DNA from: Halichondria panicea
Lineage: Eukaryota; Porifera; Demospongiae; Suberitida; Halichondriidae
DNA length: 64,000 bases
Direction: 5' to 3'
Assembly: GCF_963675165.1 (NCBI RefSeq)
Contig: NC_087380.1
Coordinates: 4,834,571-4,898,570, forward strand
The position numbers were made by a program, and so were the translations under genes. The notes under the pieces are model-generated. The model saw nothing but the letters and a program-made list of their open reading frames with translations. It had not been told where the DNA came from and did no database searches. Of the stretch, positions 38,701-58,108 are shown piece after piece (position 1 is the stretch's first letter; the number at the start of each line of letters is the position of its first letter).

Positions 38701-39538
38701 GGTGACTTGAAAACTGAATACACTTGGAACACTTCACATGTAACTTCGATCGACAAGTTCATACTTCAGAAGAAATTGTATGTTTTGTCATTTTTAGCAA
38801 TCCATAAGCGCTTCTTTCTGGGATGACTAGCTTCACTCTCGGTGTCTGAAGGAATATAGCTAATCCTATCAACAACAAAACTACTATGATCTGACATTTT
38901 GTCCATGCAAACTGATCACGTGAATGATTAGACCTCAACGCTCGCAAAACATTCTTGTTGGGGCCTACCCACACAAGCTATTCCATGATCATCTCAAACT
39001 GCATATAATTATTATAATACACTTACAAAATTATACGTACGGTACGTATTATAGATGAGAGTACCTTGAGAACGGCTGTGAGAAACTGGTACTTCCAGGC
39101 CCAGTTCCGTAAATAGAGTGTTGGAATAAAGAGTCATTTGGCTTTACATGTAGGAATAATGGCTCTAATAATTATTACTTAGTATGATTGAGAAAACACT
39201 TACCACTCCATTCTCAACTCCGTATGCGGTGCTTTGGTTACGTCTGAAGAAGGTGACCATTTGATATAATTAATATTAAAAAATGTGCAATCATACTTGA
39301 TATGATCGGGTTCCAGTAGACTTAGAGGAGTAACATCCTTCCCATGTTCATCAAAAACCTTCAGTAATATTATTATTGATTAATGTTGTGAACAGACGAT
39401 AAAAAATTAAACCACCTGTGCTTGAGGCTTTGAAAATTTCATACTTTCTGTGGCGAGATTCCGCTTACTAGCGGTAAGGAGGTTCGACTTTGACCCCAGA
39501 AATGATCTTGAGAAGCGAGCATGAGACCCTACAGTCAT
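19335..39538 (-). CDS. DNAI4: axonemal dynein intermediate chain 4 (WDR78) orthologue, 22 exons
   Basis: This is a WD40 intermediate chain of the inner-arm I1/f ciliary dynein, acting in motile cilia or flagella. Exons in transcript order: 39538-39416, 39358-39297, 39243-39204, 39141-39065, 38432-38314, 32327-32281, 32169-32050, 30504-30397, 30333-30267, 30076-29957, 29887-29763, 29715-29613, 29562-29429, 29374-29288, 28782-28705, 28656-28583, 27527-27086, 27034-26906, 26834-26737, 21960-21885, 21695-21618, 19382-19335. The phases agree at every junction, giving 784 aa; the vertebrate protein is slightly longer. Family stretches as I recall them include VFDEHGKDVTP, TKTIWMLDIPG, TTWDMYDMYEA, AVGYGDFGFRG, CCWSLKNPQ, HKCSCSYNEQFLETYTGH, SCSADWSVKLW and VLVGDEMGAVSVY. 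WD40 repeats fill about residues 390-765 and the N-terminal third is low complexity. The start is uncertain: the chosen ATG lies inside an exon whose acceptor is at 39581, so an upstream exon may exist. The donor after 21618 (GTTACC) is weak, yet the last exon (ending QKDL) fits in phase. Confidence 0.92.
19770..20126. repeat. palindromic MITE-like element, TACCGTAAGACCTCG ends
   Basis: It starts TACCGTAAGACCTCGATTTA and ends with the imperfect inverse, AAATCGAGATCTTATGGTA. Blocks such as AATATGCGACAC occur in both halves. It lies in the last DNAI4 intron. A shorter relative sits at 20665-20829. Confidence 0.7.
20240..20986 (-). repeat. family A element carrying a TA-site insertion
   Basis: It runs from AACCCGAGGCGTGCCACGGG to TTTGCACTTTAGTGCTCTAG. 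It is split by the 165-bp palindromic insert at 20665-20829. Just downstream, a second family A copy starts in the opposite orientation at about 21006, so the two are head to head. Confidence 0.75.
20665..20829. repeat. Tc1/mariner-like MITE inserted in family A
   Basis: The ends are TACCGTAAAACCTCGATTTA and, inverted, TAAATAGATGTTTTACGGTA. The flanks rejoin to match the uninterrupted sequence in the family A copy at about 10625-10645, with only a TA shared by both junctions. A TA target duplication is typical of Tc1/mariner elements. No transposase frame is present, so it is non-autonomous. Confidence 0.7.
21006..21470 (+). repeat. family A dispersed element, shortened
   Basis: It starts CTAGAGCACTAAAGTGCAAA and ends near GAGGCCGCCTACGCACCTCG. 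It is shorter than the longest copies and lies between the last two DNAI4 exons. Confidence 0.7.
22627..22797. repeat. palindromic MITE-like element
   Basis: The left arm TTAGAACACACCTAGCCAAG recurs inverted at the right end (CTTGGCTAGTTGTGTTCTAA). A related single arm occurs at about 2535-2600. It interrupts a partial family D sequence that begins near 22571. Non-coding. Confidence 0.7.
23520..23996. repeat. family D dispersed element
   Basis: It contains AATGCGCCTATAATGC and the block AACCGGATGTCTCTGTGATG, and ends with GCGCTAATAATCCAATTTCTAC-type sequence. The inverted form of that end begins the partial copies near 22571 and 32992, and a diverged one lies near 9760. The left boundary is not clear. 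Confidence 0.55.
24030..24546 (-). repeat. family B dispersed element, diverged
   Basis: It runs from TTATGCCTCAGTGTACGCAT to AGCACCCGTGGTGCTTTCAT. Together with the forward copy at 24868-25322 it flanks the element at 24589-24762. All lie in the 4.8 kb DNAI4 intron between exons 19 and 20. Confidence 0.7.
24589..24762. repeat. MITE with CAGTGGAACC ends (mariner-like)
   Basis: The left end ACAGTGGAACCCCTCTATAA is mirrored at the right end by GTTAACAGAGGTTCCACTGT. The element is about 174 bp and non-coding. CAGTGGAACC-type ends are known from Tc1/mariner-related elements. A second copy sits inside family A at about 17350-17515. Confidence 0.75.
24868..25322 (+). repeat. family B dispersed element, left end lost
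   Basis: It matches the family B body from the AACTCAAAGAGTGG block to GCGCATGTGCACCGAGGCAT. The first 80-100 bp of the family are missing or replaced. Confidence 0.7.
26100..26465 (-). pseudogene. decayed SWIM zinc-finger protein fragment (mobile-element-like)
   Basis: On the minus strand, broken frames spell features of a SWIM zinc-finger family that I know from invertebrate genomes, often linked to YqaJ-type nuclease domains. First comes PPIEYPDINLYE, then KAYKSLDDYK followed by a stop, then VVRVKVCNSQS, then KKDGAVLCSHCTCMAG with GEVYSHIAG. A SWIM finger needs C-x-C...C-x-H; here the third ligand is Tyr. Stops and frame changes separate the blocks, so it cannot be translated as one protein. 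It lies in a DNAI4 intron. The family assignment is from memory and the decay is visible directly. Confidence 0.6.
28127..28459. repeat. family C palindromic MITE-like element
   Basis: It starts TACCGTATAGCGGGTAATTT, then TTCGTGGGGTAAAATATTCG. The inverted end block (AAAATTACCC...TATACAGTA) lies at the right. It sits in the DNAI4 intron between exons 16 and 17. Confidence 0.7.
32721..32845. repeat. (AC)n/(ACGC)n compound microsatellite
   Basis: Alternating AC and ACGC units run for about 125 bp. They create artificial open frames of Thr-His or Cys-Val repeats on both strands. It lies in the 6 kb DNAI4 intron 5. Confidence 0.95.
33131..33727. mobile_element. MULE-like non-autonomous element with 10-bp target duplication
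   Basis: The perfect terminal inverted repeat begins AGTCTGGGGGCCAGAC and is mirrored at the right end. GATGAGAGCT flanks it on both sides (33121-33130 and 33729-33738), with one extra A at the right junction. Family D carries the same site uninterrupted near 23598-23610. A 9-11 bp duplication fits Mutator-like elements. Internally there is another inverted pair (about 33265-33345 and 33380-33445). No transposase frame is visible. Confidence 0.75.
35178..36409. mobile_element. inner element 1, ends CATAGATAATAGAG
   Basis: The left end CATAGATAATAGAGCACAGA is mirrored by TCTCTATTATCTATG at the right. ATGTGAC flanks it directly on both sides (35171-35177 and 36410-36416). A similar end word occurs in the element at about 5537-6050. 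No transposase frame is recognised in its roughly 1.2 kb. Confidence 0.65.
36411..37785. mobile_element. inner element 2, ends GACAGGGCCTAGG
   Basis: About 35 bp at 36411-36445 (TGTGACAGGGCCTAGGAAAA, then CCCCTTAACGCGG) returns inverted at 37751-37785. It abuts inner element 1 directly. The word TTAACGCGG recurs at a small palindrome near 62670. No clear coding frame. Confidence 0.7.
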
Positions 39539-40718
39539 ACTACTTCCGGTTCTGCTGCCTTTACGGCTTCCAGGCTTACTACTGTGTATTAAAATGAAAA
39601 CATTGCATCCAGTACATTATAATAGAAATTAAACTATGGTACAAATAGAACGGAGAAATAGTTATGATAGCTTAGATGGCGCTCAGCGGCAGCCACATTT
39701 AAACTGATAGCTTTGGAGGCGCATTTGGTGCACAATTAATAGAGATTAATACATGTAGCACGAGTAACGAACAATGGCAATTAAGGCCTAGTTGGGGCAG
39801 CGAGCACTATGCAAAATAGCGAGTGGCCATACTTCAGGGTGAGTTTTGTGCAGTAAACATTCAGCTAGCAATCCATGTCAAACCAAATGGCCGGTATGTC
39901 AAGGTGGCCGGTATGTCAAGGTGGCCGCACTTCAGAGAGCCAGAATAGCGAGAATCTACCGAATAGCGGGAAATGTTCACTATTTGGCTCCAGAGCCCTC
40001 AGCAGAAAAATGTTTCGTGGGTTCCAATGCCAAGAAACCACACCCACCCAGTTTTAATTTTCGCGTCTTCTGTCTGCCCTCATCGTTGTACGGTATATCA
40101 AATGCATGTGCATAATAAATGATAGGCCAATAAAAATGCTGACTGCTTTTGGCATCACAAAAACGCCTTTTTATAAGCGCCAGAAATTATGGTGGCATTG
40201 CAATTGCAATTACAATGTACGTTAAATTAATGGATCAATTGTGTTGTCTCTATAAGCCTCAATCCCAGGCCGCGTTATAACTTAAGGACAGCAAAAAATA
40301 CTTCCAGAAATTTAATGATTTGGAGCTAGGATGGTGCTGTATAATTGGAGGAAATACGTAGACAAGTCGAACTTCAACTATATTTTGTATATAAAAGACT
40401 ATCTGGTTGGCCGGAGTTACAGCATCCATGGTAGTGTCAAGTGTGGTATTGGCATATATCTGATTCACCTTATATTTGATCTCCTTTCCATGATATGATA
40501 CTGTGCTGCACTGTGCATGTACGAGATGGTGATCCTATACGACTGCTGTTGTTATGCGTGGGCATGTAGCAAGTAATGTCACACCCACTTGCACTTAGTT
40601 GGCGCAAGCGCACAAAAGTATAGCCAGCTAACTATAACATGTGTGTGCAACGCCCACCCACGTGTAGTGATCCGGCCGGCCATATCCAGGACATCGATGC
40701 GATTATAATACACGCTAG
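39539..40718. promoter_or_regulatory. divergent intergenic region between DNAI4 and POLR1A
   Basis: The two genes are transcribed away from each other across about 1.2 kb. On the DNAI4 side the first recognised exon has a good splice acceptor at about 39582-39586, so part of this region is probably its 5' intron and a first exon not identified. On the POLR1A side no TATA box or initiator could be assigned. No dispersed family was recognised here except a short direct repeat (GGCCGGTATGTCAAGGTGGC) near 39889-39924. Confidence 0.5.
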
Positions 40719-52524
<11,806 letters not shown>

Positions 52525-52575
52525 GTAAGTTCTGAGTTTTACTCATGTTCATTGAGTGTGTTGTACGTACGTACA

Positions 52576-52788
52576 TACCGTATAGCGGGTAATTTTCGTG
52601 GGGTAAAAAATTCGTTCAACTCGAGAAACGGTAATTTTTGTGAGTAAAAATTTCGTTTAGTCTCGTTGCCTGCCTGCATTTCTACCTTCAGGTAAGCCAC
52701 GTACGCCTACGTTAAAATTTCGTGGAGGTCAGCTTTCCCACGAAAATAACGAATATTTTACCCCGCGAAAATTACCCGCTATACGGTA
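52576..52788. repeat. family C palindromic MITE-like element
   Basis: TACCGTATAGCGGGTAATTT at the left is mirrored by AAATTACCCGCTATACGGTA at the right. This is the cleanest of the family C copies; the two arms cover most of the element and would fold into a long hairpin. Confidence 0.85.
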
Positions 52789-52800
52789 CAATGTACATAC

Positions 52801-53131
52801 CTTCTAATTTATCGGACACTCTTTTGGGCAATTTTCGCTGTTCTAATACAATGGACACTCTAGTGCTTTAATATTACATTCGTTCTAAATATCCGGACAA
52901 TAACTTGAAAAGTTGAGTTACATTCATAGACGGCAAGTAAGACTTAGAGTGCTGCAGTTAGATAGCTTTGAGTAGCTAGTTTTAGATAGCTAGTGCAGTC
53001 GCACACTGTTCTATTAGCTCGCATGCAGCTGCTTGCTTGTTCTAATTATTCCGGACACTTAATCTGTTCCAATTATACCCGGACAATTTCCAAAATAATT
53101 ATTTTTTTGCTGTCCGATAAATTAGAAGATA
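52801..53131. repeat. inverted-repeat element with CTTCTAATTTATCGGACA ends
   Basis: The left end CTTCTAATTTATCGGACA is mirrored by TGTCCGATAAATTAGAAG at the right. Words such as CCGGACA recur inside. A diverged relative seems present at about 22455-22550. Confidence 0.75.
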
Positions 53132-53365
53132 TACGGTACAACTATAATTATGCACACACATTATTAGTATAAGTACGCATAATAGTAACTACATGTATAG
53201 CACTATAAATTATGTGTGTAGCAAAGTACAATTGACAATCAAAATAAAGTGGGGAATGTTTGTGGCTAGCAGCTTTTCATTGACAAAATATAAACTAATG
53301 TGCTCTAAAGATAGTGTTTTATGCTACGCATGTGAATCTTCTGTCACTCTGTTGGGTGGAAATTG

Positions 53366-56300
53366 TCACTTAGGTGTTTCGATAACCGTGAAAGTTGTTT
53401 CTGACACAGGAGGTGCTAATGAGGAATTAGTATGCACAACTGAGTCTATCTCAGAGGAATTAATATGCACAACTGAGTCTATCTCAATTATTGAATCTCT
53501 GTAGCCGTGTCCTGGTGGCTGTACATTCTTACTGCTCTTTTGTGTTGTTAACCTCTTGATGTATTTACTTGCTGCCTTAAAAACTTTGCTGTCTGTAGTC
53601 AATCTTTGGAAACATGTGGTGCTCTTTAGAATGTACTCGTAGGTATGATAGCAGGTTATAAAGAAGAATGTCACGAACGCTATGGCTACGGAAATGTCTG
53701 TCACTGTTTCTTGCTCTCCATTTGTTAGCATGATGAAGTACGTTGATATTGTCAGAAGTCCTAGATTAATTATAAATGAAGTTTCAAGCGTGTCTATTAA
53801 CCACACCTTGTAGGTTTTTGTGTTCAATAGTTTCAACAAAATGATAAAAAAGGCAACGCACCCAACAGATAAAATTGTTTGTGGTTGTGTGGCAAATGCT
53901 GAAAGCATGTAATGAAATATCCTCAGCAATAGTAGTAAGCCTACCCAATATCTGTTCTTAGGAGTAAGCGAGGCATGGTAGGCATCAATAAAGGCATTGT
54001 ACTTTGGATTTCGAACCCACTTCATCGGTGCCTTCTTTGAACATAAATGGAAACATTGTCCAAACAAAAGTAGAACTGTGTAAGTGGATCCTACTAAGAT
54101 GATCAGTATAGCGATTATGAACCTAGGAATGTGCGTGGGACTCAGGTATGCCACAGTGGCATCAATGAGCCAAACACTAGTAGGGGTTTCAGAAAGTTTG
54201 AGGGTTGTATGCTGAAGAGCTTCTATCGTTGTACGCAAGAGCTTAGAGTATGATAAAAGAATAAGTGTCGAAAGTGTGGCAATTGGATTCCTCTTTCCAA
54301 GCATTGCTGATAATCTGTTAGAATATTTTGACGCAGTAATGATTACTGCTGTCAGAAAGATGAGATATGCTGGAAATACTAACTGTAGGAGGAGTTTCCC
54401 GTAGGCATCCATTCCATGGTAGAAACAGGTCTCAATTCCCAGATCAAGATTCACCCAGGCTATGAATACAGTGAAAGAATTTCCTGTTAAGAAAATTGCA
54501 TGATTTGCGCCTAAGATGTTAGCGTAAAAGATTAGGCCATTAATGGTACCAGTAGCTACAGTCATGTTTAAGAGGAGGATTAGAACAACTAATACTATTC
54601 CTGCCAGTGCAAACGGGATCAGTAGGAATAGCGTGAAACTTGAACATTTTACGCAGCGTGATGAACCAAGTACCAGACTCAGTCCACTTTGACAACGACC
54701 ACACAAATTTCCTGTTCTATTGTTGGCACACTGTTCGTCGATCCTCAATTCGTCAAGGCCGAGTGTGAGTGGTTTACGAACGCAATAGTTGAACGGACAT
54801 TGGTGAACTATAAAGTCACTCTCATTGTCTGTCAATCCAATCCAGACGTTATCTAAGAGCCTCACAGTATGATTTTCAGCTTTGCATTTTGTCACATCCA
54901 CATGACTCATGAGTTGGTTGTGACATTGGCAAATGCACTCTATATCTGAAGGAACAGGGATAAAGCCGACTGGGCAAGTGCATGTGATGAAATTTATGTT
55001 TAATGTTCTGGCTGATATTCCTAGATTGCCACAAGGTCCGTTGGTGTACAGTTGTACTTGTGCTGTGTTGTCTGATGCAAACACATTGTATTGAATTTCA
55101 GTGCAGTGATCATTAAGAAATTGATTTCCTTGACCCTCTTTTAGACGTTGTACGCCACTCGCAGATTGAGCTGTACTAATCAGTTTTGCTCTAGTTGGGT
55201 TTTCCAATTGATCAACTGCTACTAAACTGATTTTGAATGTTTCGCCTTTCTTTATTGAGATGATGGGGGGACTATAAGCACAGTCAACAATACCACTATG
55301 TGTACAAAAGCATACTCGAACTGCGTCTGATGTTATCAAGTTAGAAGCTCGTGACTTTGATATGTTTCGGATGATGTTAAAAGGGTAGTCTTCCATTGTC
55401 AGCCTCTCATAGTCTGCTAGGCCTTCAAATTCCACCATAAGTTTTAAGTAGTCAAATCCATTATACGAGCTTATGTTATCTATGTTACTTGTTAATTCAG
55501 AGAATGGGTTCAAAGTGCATCTGTCAAGCAAACCACCATAGATTGCATTCCCTTTGTCTGTAGCAGTGTTATTTGCGAATACAACATTGCTGTACGTAGT
55601 TGTTTCATGTACATTCGTTACATTTTGTGTAGAGGTTGTCGTAAGGTTGAAAGCTGTTTCAGGAGCTGCGAAAGGGAAGTTAATATAGAGCTGTATGATC
55701 TGTAGGAAGCACTGTTCAGTTACAATTGGCTGTTGATAGACAGAGTTAACTCTTCTGCATAGGGAACCAGTGTTTGTGGTGTCTTCTGTGTATACAGCTC
55801 CTCCAATAGCAGCGTTATTGTTTACTATTGTTAAAATCGTATGTTTTCCTGTCACATTCGTGTCTTCATCTATTTTATTGATGTAAATTTTTGAGTTACT
55901 ACTGAGATAGAATGCTCCACCTTGTCCACTCGCATGGTTGTTTTCCACCAATAAATGTCCTCGAAACTGTTTCGTTTGTGATGCTATAGCATAAAATCCC
56001 CCTCCATTTAGATCAGCTATGTTGCTAGCTACGATAATGGTGTCATTCCGTCCTGCTGGTCTAACCTCAATCTGACTCTGTATTGCATATATTCCACCAC
56101 CGTTATCAGTAGCCTTGTTATTCTCAATCACAACATTTGAGCTCCTCATTATAAGGCTGCTTTCTATCAACGAGATGCCACCTCCTAGTATGGCAGTGTT
56201 GTGCTGTATTGTTATAGCCGATGTTTCCTCAAATTCAATTATACTTTGTATGCTGTTAATAGCTCCTCCTGATGTACCTTTGTTTCTTACAAGCAGAGAT

Positions 56301-58108
56301 TCCTGTTGAAAGAAAACATAGCTATCGAATGTGCTGATTGAGCCATTGTTGTCTTGCATAATGAACTTGCCTTTGATGTGTACGTCTACACTAAGTGCGA
56401 ACAATACACCATTTGTGAATGCTTGGTTTGAGGTGAAAGTTGAGTTGCTAGTAGTAGTTTGATTTGCCGTAGCATAAACAGCTGCTCCTTCTTCTGCTTC
56501 ATTGAAACTGAAGGTATCACCCTCAAAGTTGGTTGTACTCTCTAAAGCATATATTGCTCCACCAAAATGTGTTGCTTTATTTCCAGTATAGACTGTACCA
56601 GAGCTTGATAGACAACTCTCTACCACTATTATAGCCCCTCCAGTGACTGCTCTCAATCCAATAAAACTGTTCATTGTGTTGGTTACTGGCTCCTCGTTTA
56701 GCAAAGTTGCAATGTTGTTTTTAAAAATGCATTTGTTGAGTCTGACTGTTGTGGCCAATGTGAGTATAGCTCCAGCAGTTTTCGCACTATTGTTAGAGTA
56801 AACACAACTTTCACTTTCAAGCAACGCTATGGTATCAGCAAATATCACACCACCTATTGGAGCCGTATTCCGATTGTGCGTACTTTCTGTTTCTGAAATT
56901 ATTGTGTTTTGTTGAGCACCAATGACTCCACCAGCAATTTCCCCACTATTTCTCGTGTAGGAACTGCTATTGCTGATGACCATACTGTTATTCGCAAAAA
57001 TTACACCACCATATATTTGAGCAATATTATCGCTGTGATGACCCTGCTCAATGTAGGCATATCCGCTATGGATGTAAATGGCTCCTCCGAAACCACCTCT
57101 ATTGTTCGTATAGGTAGTTTGTATTATCGTAACATTGCTGTCTAGAGCAGAGAGAGCCCCTCCGAAAGCACCTCCATTGTTCATATAGGTACTTTGTAAT
57201 ATCATAACATTGCTGTCTAAAGCAGAGAGAGCCCCTCCGAAAGCACCTCTATTGTACATATAGGTACTTTGTATTATTGTAACATTGCTGTCTAGAGCAG
57301 AGAGAGCCCCGCCATATATAGCTATGTTGCCAACAAAAATACTCCGAAAAATATTCAAGTTTGATGTGTGAGAATAGATAGCTCCTCCTGAACTGTTTTC
57401 AGTACTCACAGCACTGTTTAAAAAAAAATGCGAGTTTGAAATAGTGGCGTGCGACTCTTGAATTGAGATTGCTCCTGCATCAGATGTTGCTGTATTTTTT
57501 TCGAAACTACTCTGATTAATCACCACAGTGCTGGTGTTAACAACGTACAGAGCACCACCTTCACATGACAAACATCCTGCTGTATTATTGTAAAACATGC
57601 ATTTGTTGATTAGGACATAGTCTGAATTCTCTATCTGTAGAGCACACCCATTTATGAAACATGTGTTGTCATAAAAATTGCTGTGTTTAATTTCAACCGT
57701 GTCAACATTGCTAATGGACACAGTCCTGCCGTTTGACAGGCTTTGAGTGCACCCTTTCAACTCCAAATTTTCTATCACTAGATGTCCAATATTTTCAAAA
57801 CTGAAACCGCTCTCTGCTTGGCAACTGATAGTTGATTTATTGTCACCAGTTATGTTCATGAAACTTATATTGAGAAACGTATACCTCTGAGATAGCCAGT
57901 GCTTGCCTTGAGAGAAGATTAGGCTGATATTCTCGTCTTGGCTTATGTTCCCAAGCTGCTGTGTTGTTAGGCATGACGAACGATTTGTCACATTTGGGCA
58001 CAGGTGTAATGCTCCATCTGGTACCACAATGTACACATGATGTGATACAGAATTTCCAATATAGCATACCACCAGCACTGCTAGTACACTGACGATGTGG
58101 AGATTCAT
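53366..58108 (-). CDS. Pmp-like beta-helix protein with about nine C-terminal membrane helices
   Basis: One uninterrupted frame gives 1580 aa from the ATG at 58108. Residues 1 to about 22 look like a signal peptide (IVSVLAVLVVCYIG). From about 60 to 860 run repeats with the GGAI/GGAL and FxxN signatures of chlamydial polymorphic membrane proteins, predicting a long extracellular right-handed parallel beta-helix with many N-glycosylation sites. A Cys-rich segment follows at about 1040-1150 (CTCPVGF, CICQCHN, NLCGRCQSGLS, SRCVKCSS). Then come roughly nine hydrophobic helices from about 1155 to 1490 (for example FTLFLLIPFALAGIVLVV and YWVGLLLLLRIFHYMLSAF). A cytosolic tail of about 90 residues ends with two 11-residue repeats. 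An acceptor-like TTTCCTTTCAG just upstream (AG at 58123-58124) suggests a 5'-UTR intron. I recall similar uncharacterised proteins in sponges; no function is established to my knowledge. A receptor, adhesion or channel role is inference. It is antisense to POLR1A. Confidence 0.85.
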   Translation of the reverse strand: MNLHIVSVLAVLVVCYIGNSVSHHVYIVVPDGALHLCPNVTNRSSCLTTQQLGNISQDENISLIFSQGKHWLSQRYTFLNISFMNITGDNKSTISCQAESGFSFENIGHLVIENLELKGCTQSLSNGRTVSISNVDTVEIKHSNFYDNTCFINGCALQIENSDYVLINKCMFYNNTAGCLSCEGGALYVVNTSTVVINQSSFEKNTATSDAGAISIQESHATISNSHFFLNSAVSTENSSGGAIYSHTSNLNIFRSIFVGNIAIYGGALSALDSNVTIIQSTYMYNRGAFGGALSALDSNVMILQSTYMNNGGAFGGALSALDSNVTIIQTTYTNNRGGFGGAIYIHSGYAYIEQGHHSDNIAQIYGGVIFANNSMVISNSSSYTRNSGEIAGGVIGAQQNTIISETESTHNRNTAPIGGVIFADTIALLESESCVYSNNSAKTAGAILTLATTVRLNKCIFKNNIATLLNEEPVTNTMNSFIGLRAVTGGAIIVVESCLSSSGTVYTGNKATHFGGAIYALESTTNFEGDTFSFNEAEEGAAVYATANQTTTSNSTFTSNQAFTNGVLFALSVDVHIKGKFIMQDNNGSISTFDSYVFFQQESLLVRNKGTSGGAINSIQSIIEFEETSAITIQHNTAILGGGISLIESSLIMRSSNVVIENNKATDNGGGIYAIQSQIEVRPAGRNDTIIVASNIADLNGGGFYAIASQTKQFRGHLLVENNHASGQGGAFYLSSNSKIYINKIDEDTNVTGKHTILTIVNNNAAIGGAVYTEDTTNTGSLCRRVNSVYQQPIVTEQCFLQIIQLYINFPFAAPETAFNLTTTSTQNVTNVHETTTYSNVVFANNTATDKGNAIYGGLLDRCTLNPFSELTSNIDNISSYNGFDYLKLMVEFEGLADYERLTMEDYPFNIIRNISKSRASNLITSDAVRVCFCTHSGIVDCAYSPPIISIKKGETFKISLVAVDQLENPTRAKLISTAQSASGVQRLKEGQGNQFLNDHCTEIQYNVFASDNTAQVQLYTNGPCGNLGISARTLNINFITCTCPVGFIPVPSDIECICQCHNQLMSHVDVTKCKAENHTVRLLDNVWIGLTDNESDFIVHQCPFNYCVRKPLTLGLDELRIDEQCANNRTGNLCGRCQSGLSLVLGSSRCVKCSSFTLFLLIPFALAGIVLVVLILLLNMTVATGTINGLIFYANILGANHAIFLTGNSFTVFIAWVNLDLGIETCFYHGMDAYGKLLLQLVFPAYLIFLTAVIITASKYSNRLSAMLGKRNPIATLSTLILLSYSKLLRTTIEALQHTTLKLSETPTSVWLIDATVAYLSPTHIPRFIIAILIILVGSTYTVLLLFGQCFHLCSKKAPMKWVRNPKYNAFIDAYHASLTPKNRYWVGLLLLLRIFHYMLSAFATQPQTILSVGCVAFFIILLKLLNTKTYKVWLIDTLETSFIINLGLLTISTYFIMLTNGEQETVTDISVAIAFVTFFFITCYHTYEYILKSTTCFQRLTTDSKVFKAASKYIKRLTTQKSSKNVQPPGHGYRDSIIEIDSVVHINSSEIDSVVHTNSSLAPPVSETTFTVIETPK
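53421..53486 (-). repeat. 33-bp tandem repeat in the tail of the beta-helix gene
   Basis: Two adjacent 33-bp units, nearly identical, encode EIDSVVHxNSS twice near the C-terminus. They are in frame and probably a recent duplication. Confidence 0.9.
57072..57296 (-). repeat. 75-bp in-frame tandem repeats in the beta-helix domain
   Basis: Three consecutive 75-bp units (57072-57146, 57147-57221, 57222-57296) are very similar. Each encodes 25 residues of the type GGALSALDSNVTIIQSTYMY followed by NRGAF. The unit length matches one turn-like repeat of the beta-helix, so each copy would add a coil without breaking the fold. Confidence 0.9.

Larger units (their letters stand above)
52525..53365. other. 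start of POLR1A intron 25, two MITE-like elements
   Basis: After the GTAAGT donor there is a family C copy (52576-52788) and a second inverted-repeat element (52801-53131). The rest is AT-rich and contains the 3' flank of the minus-strand gene that ends at 53366. No clear AATAAA for that gene was found near its stop. Confidence 0.6.

Noticed and set aside
53366-53700. Possible ITAM in the tail of the beta-helix protein that could recruit the SYK-like kinase
   Set aside because: A single YEYI-type site is present near the last membrane helix, but no second YxxL/I at the required spacing was found.
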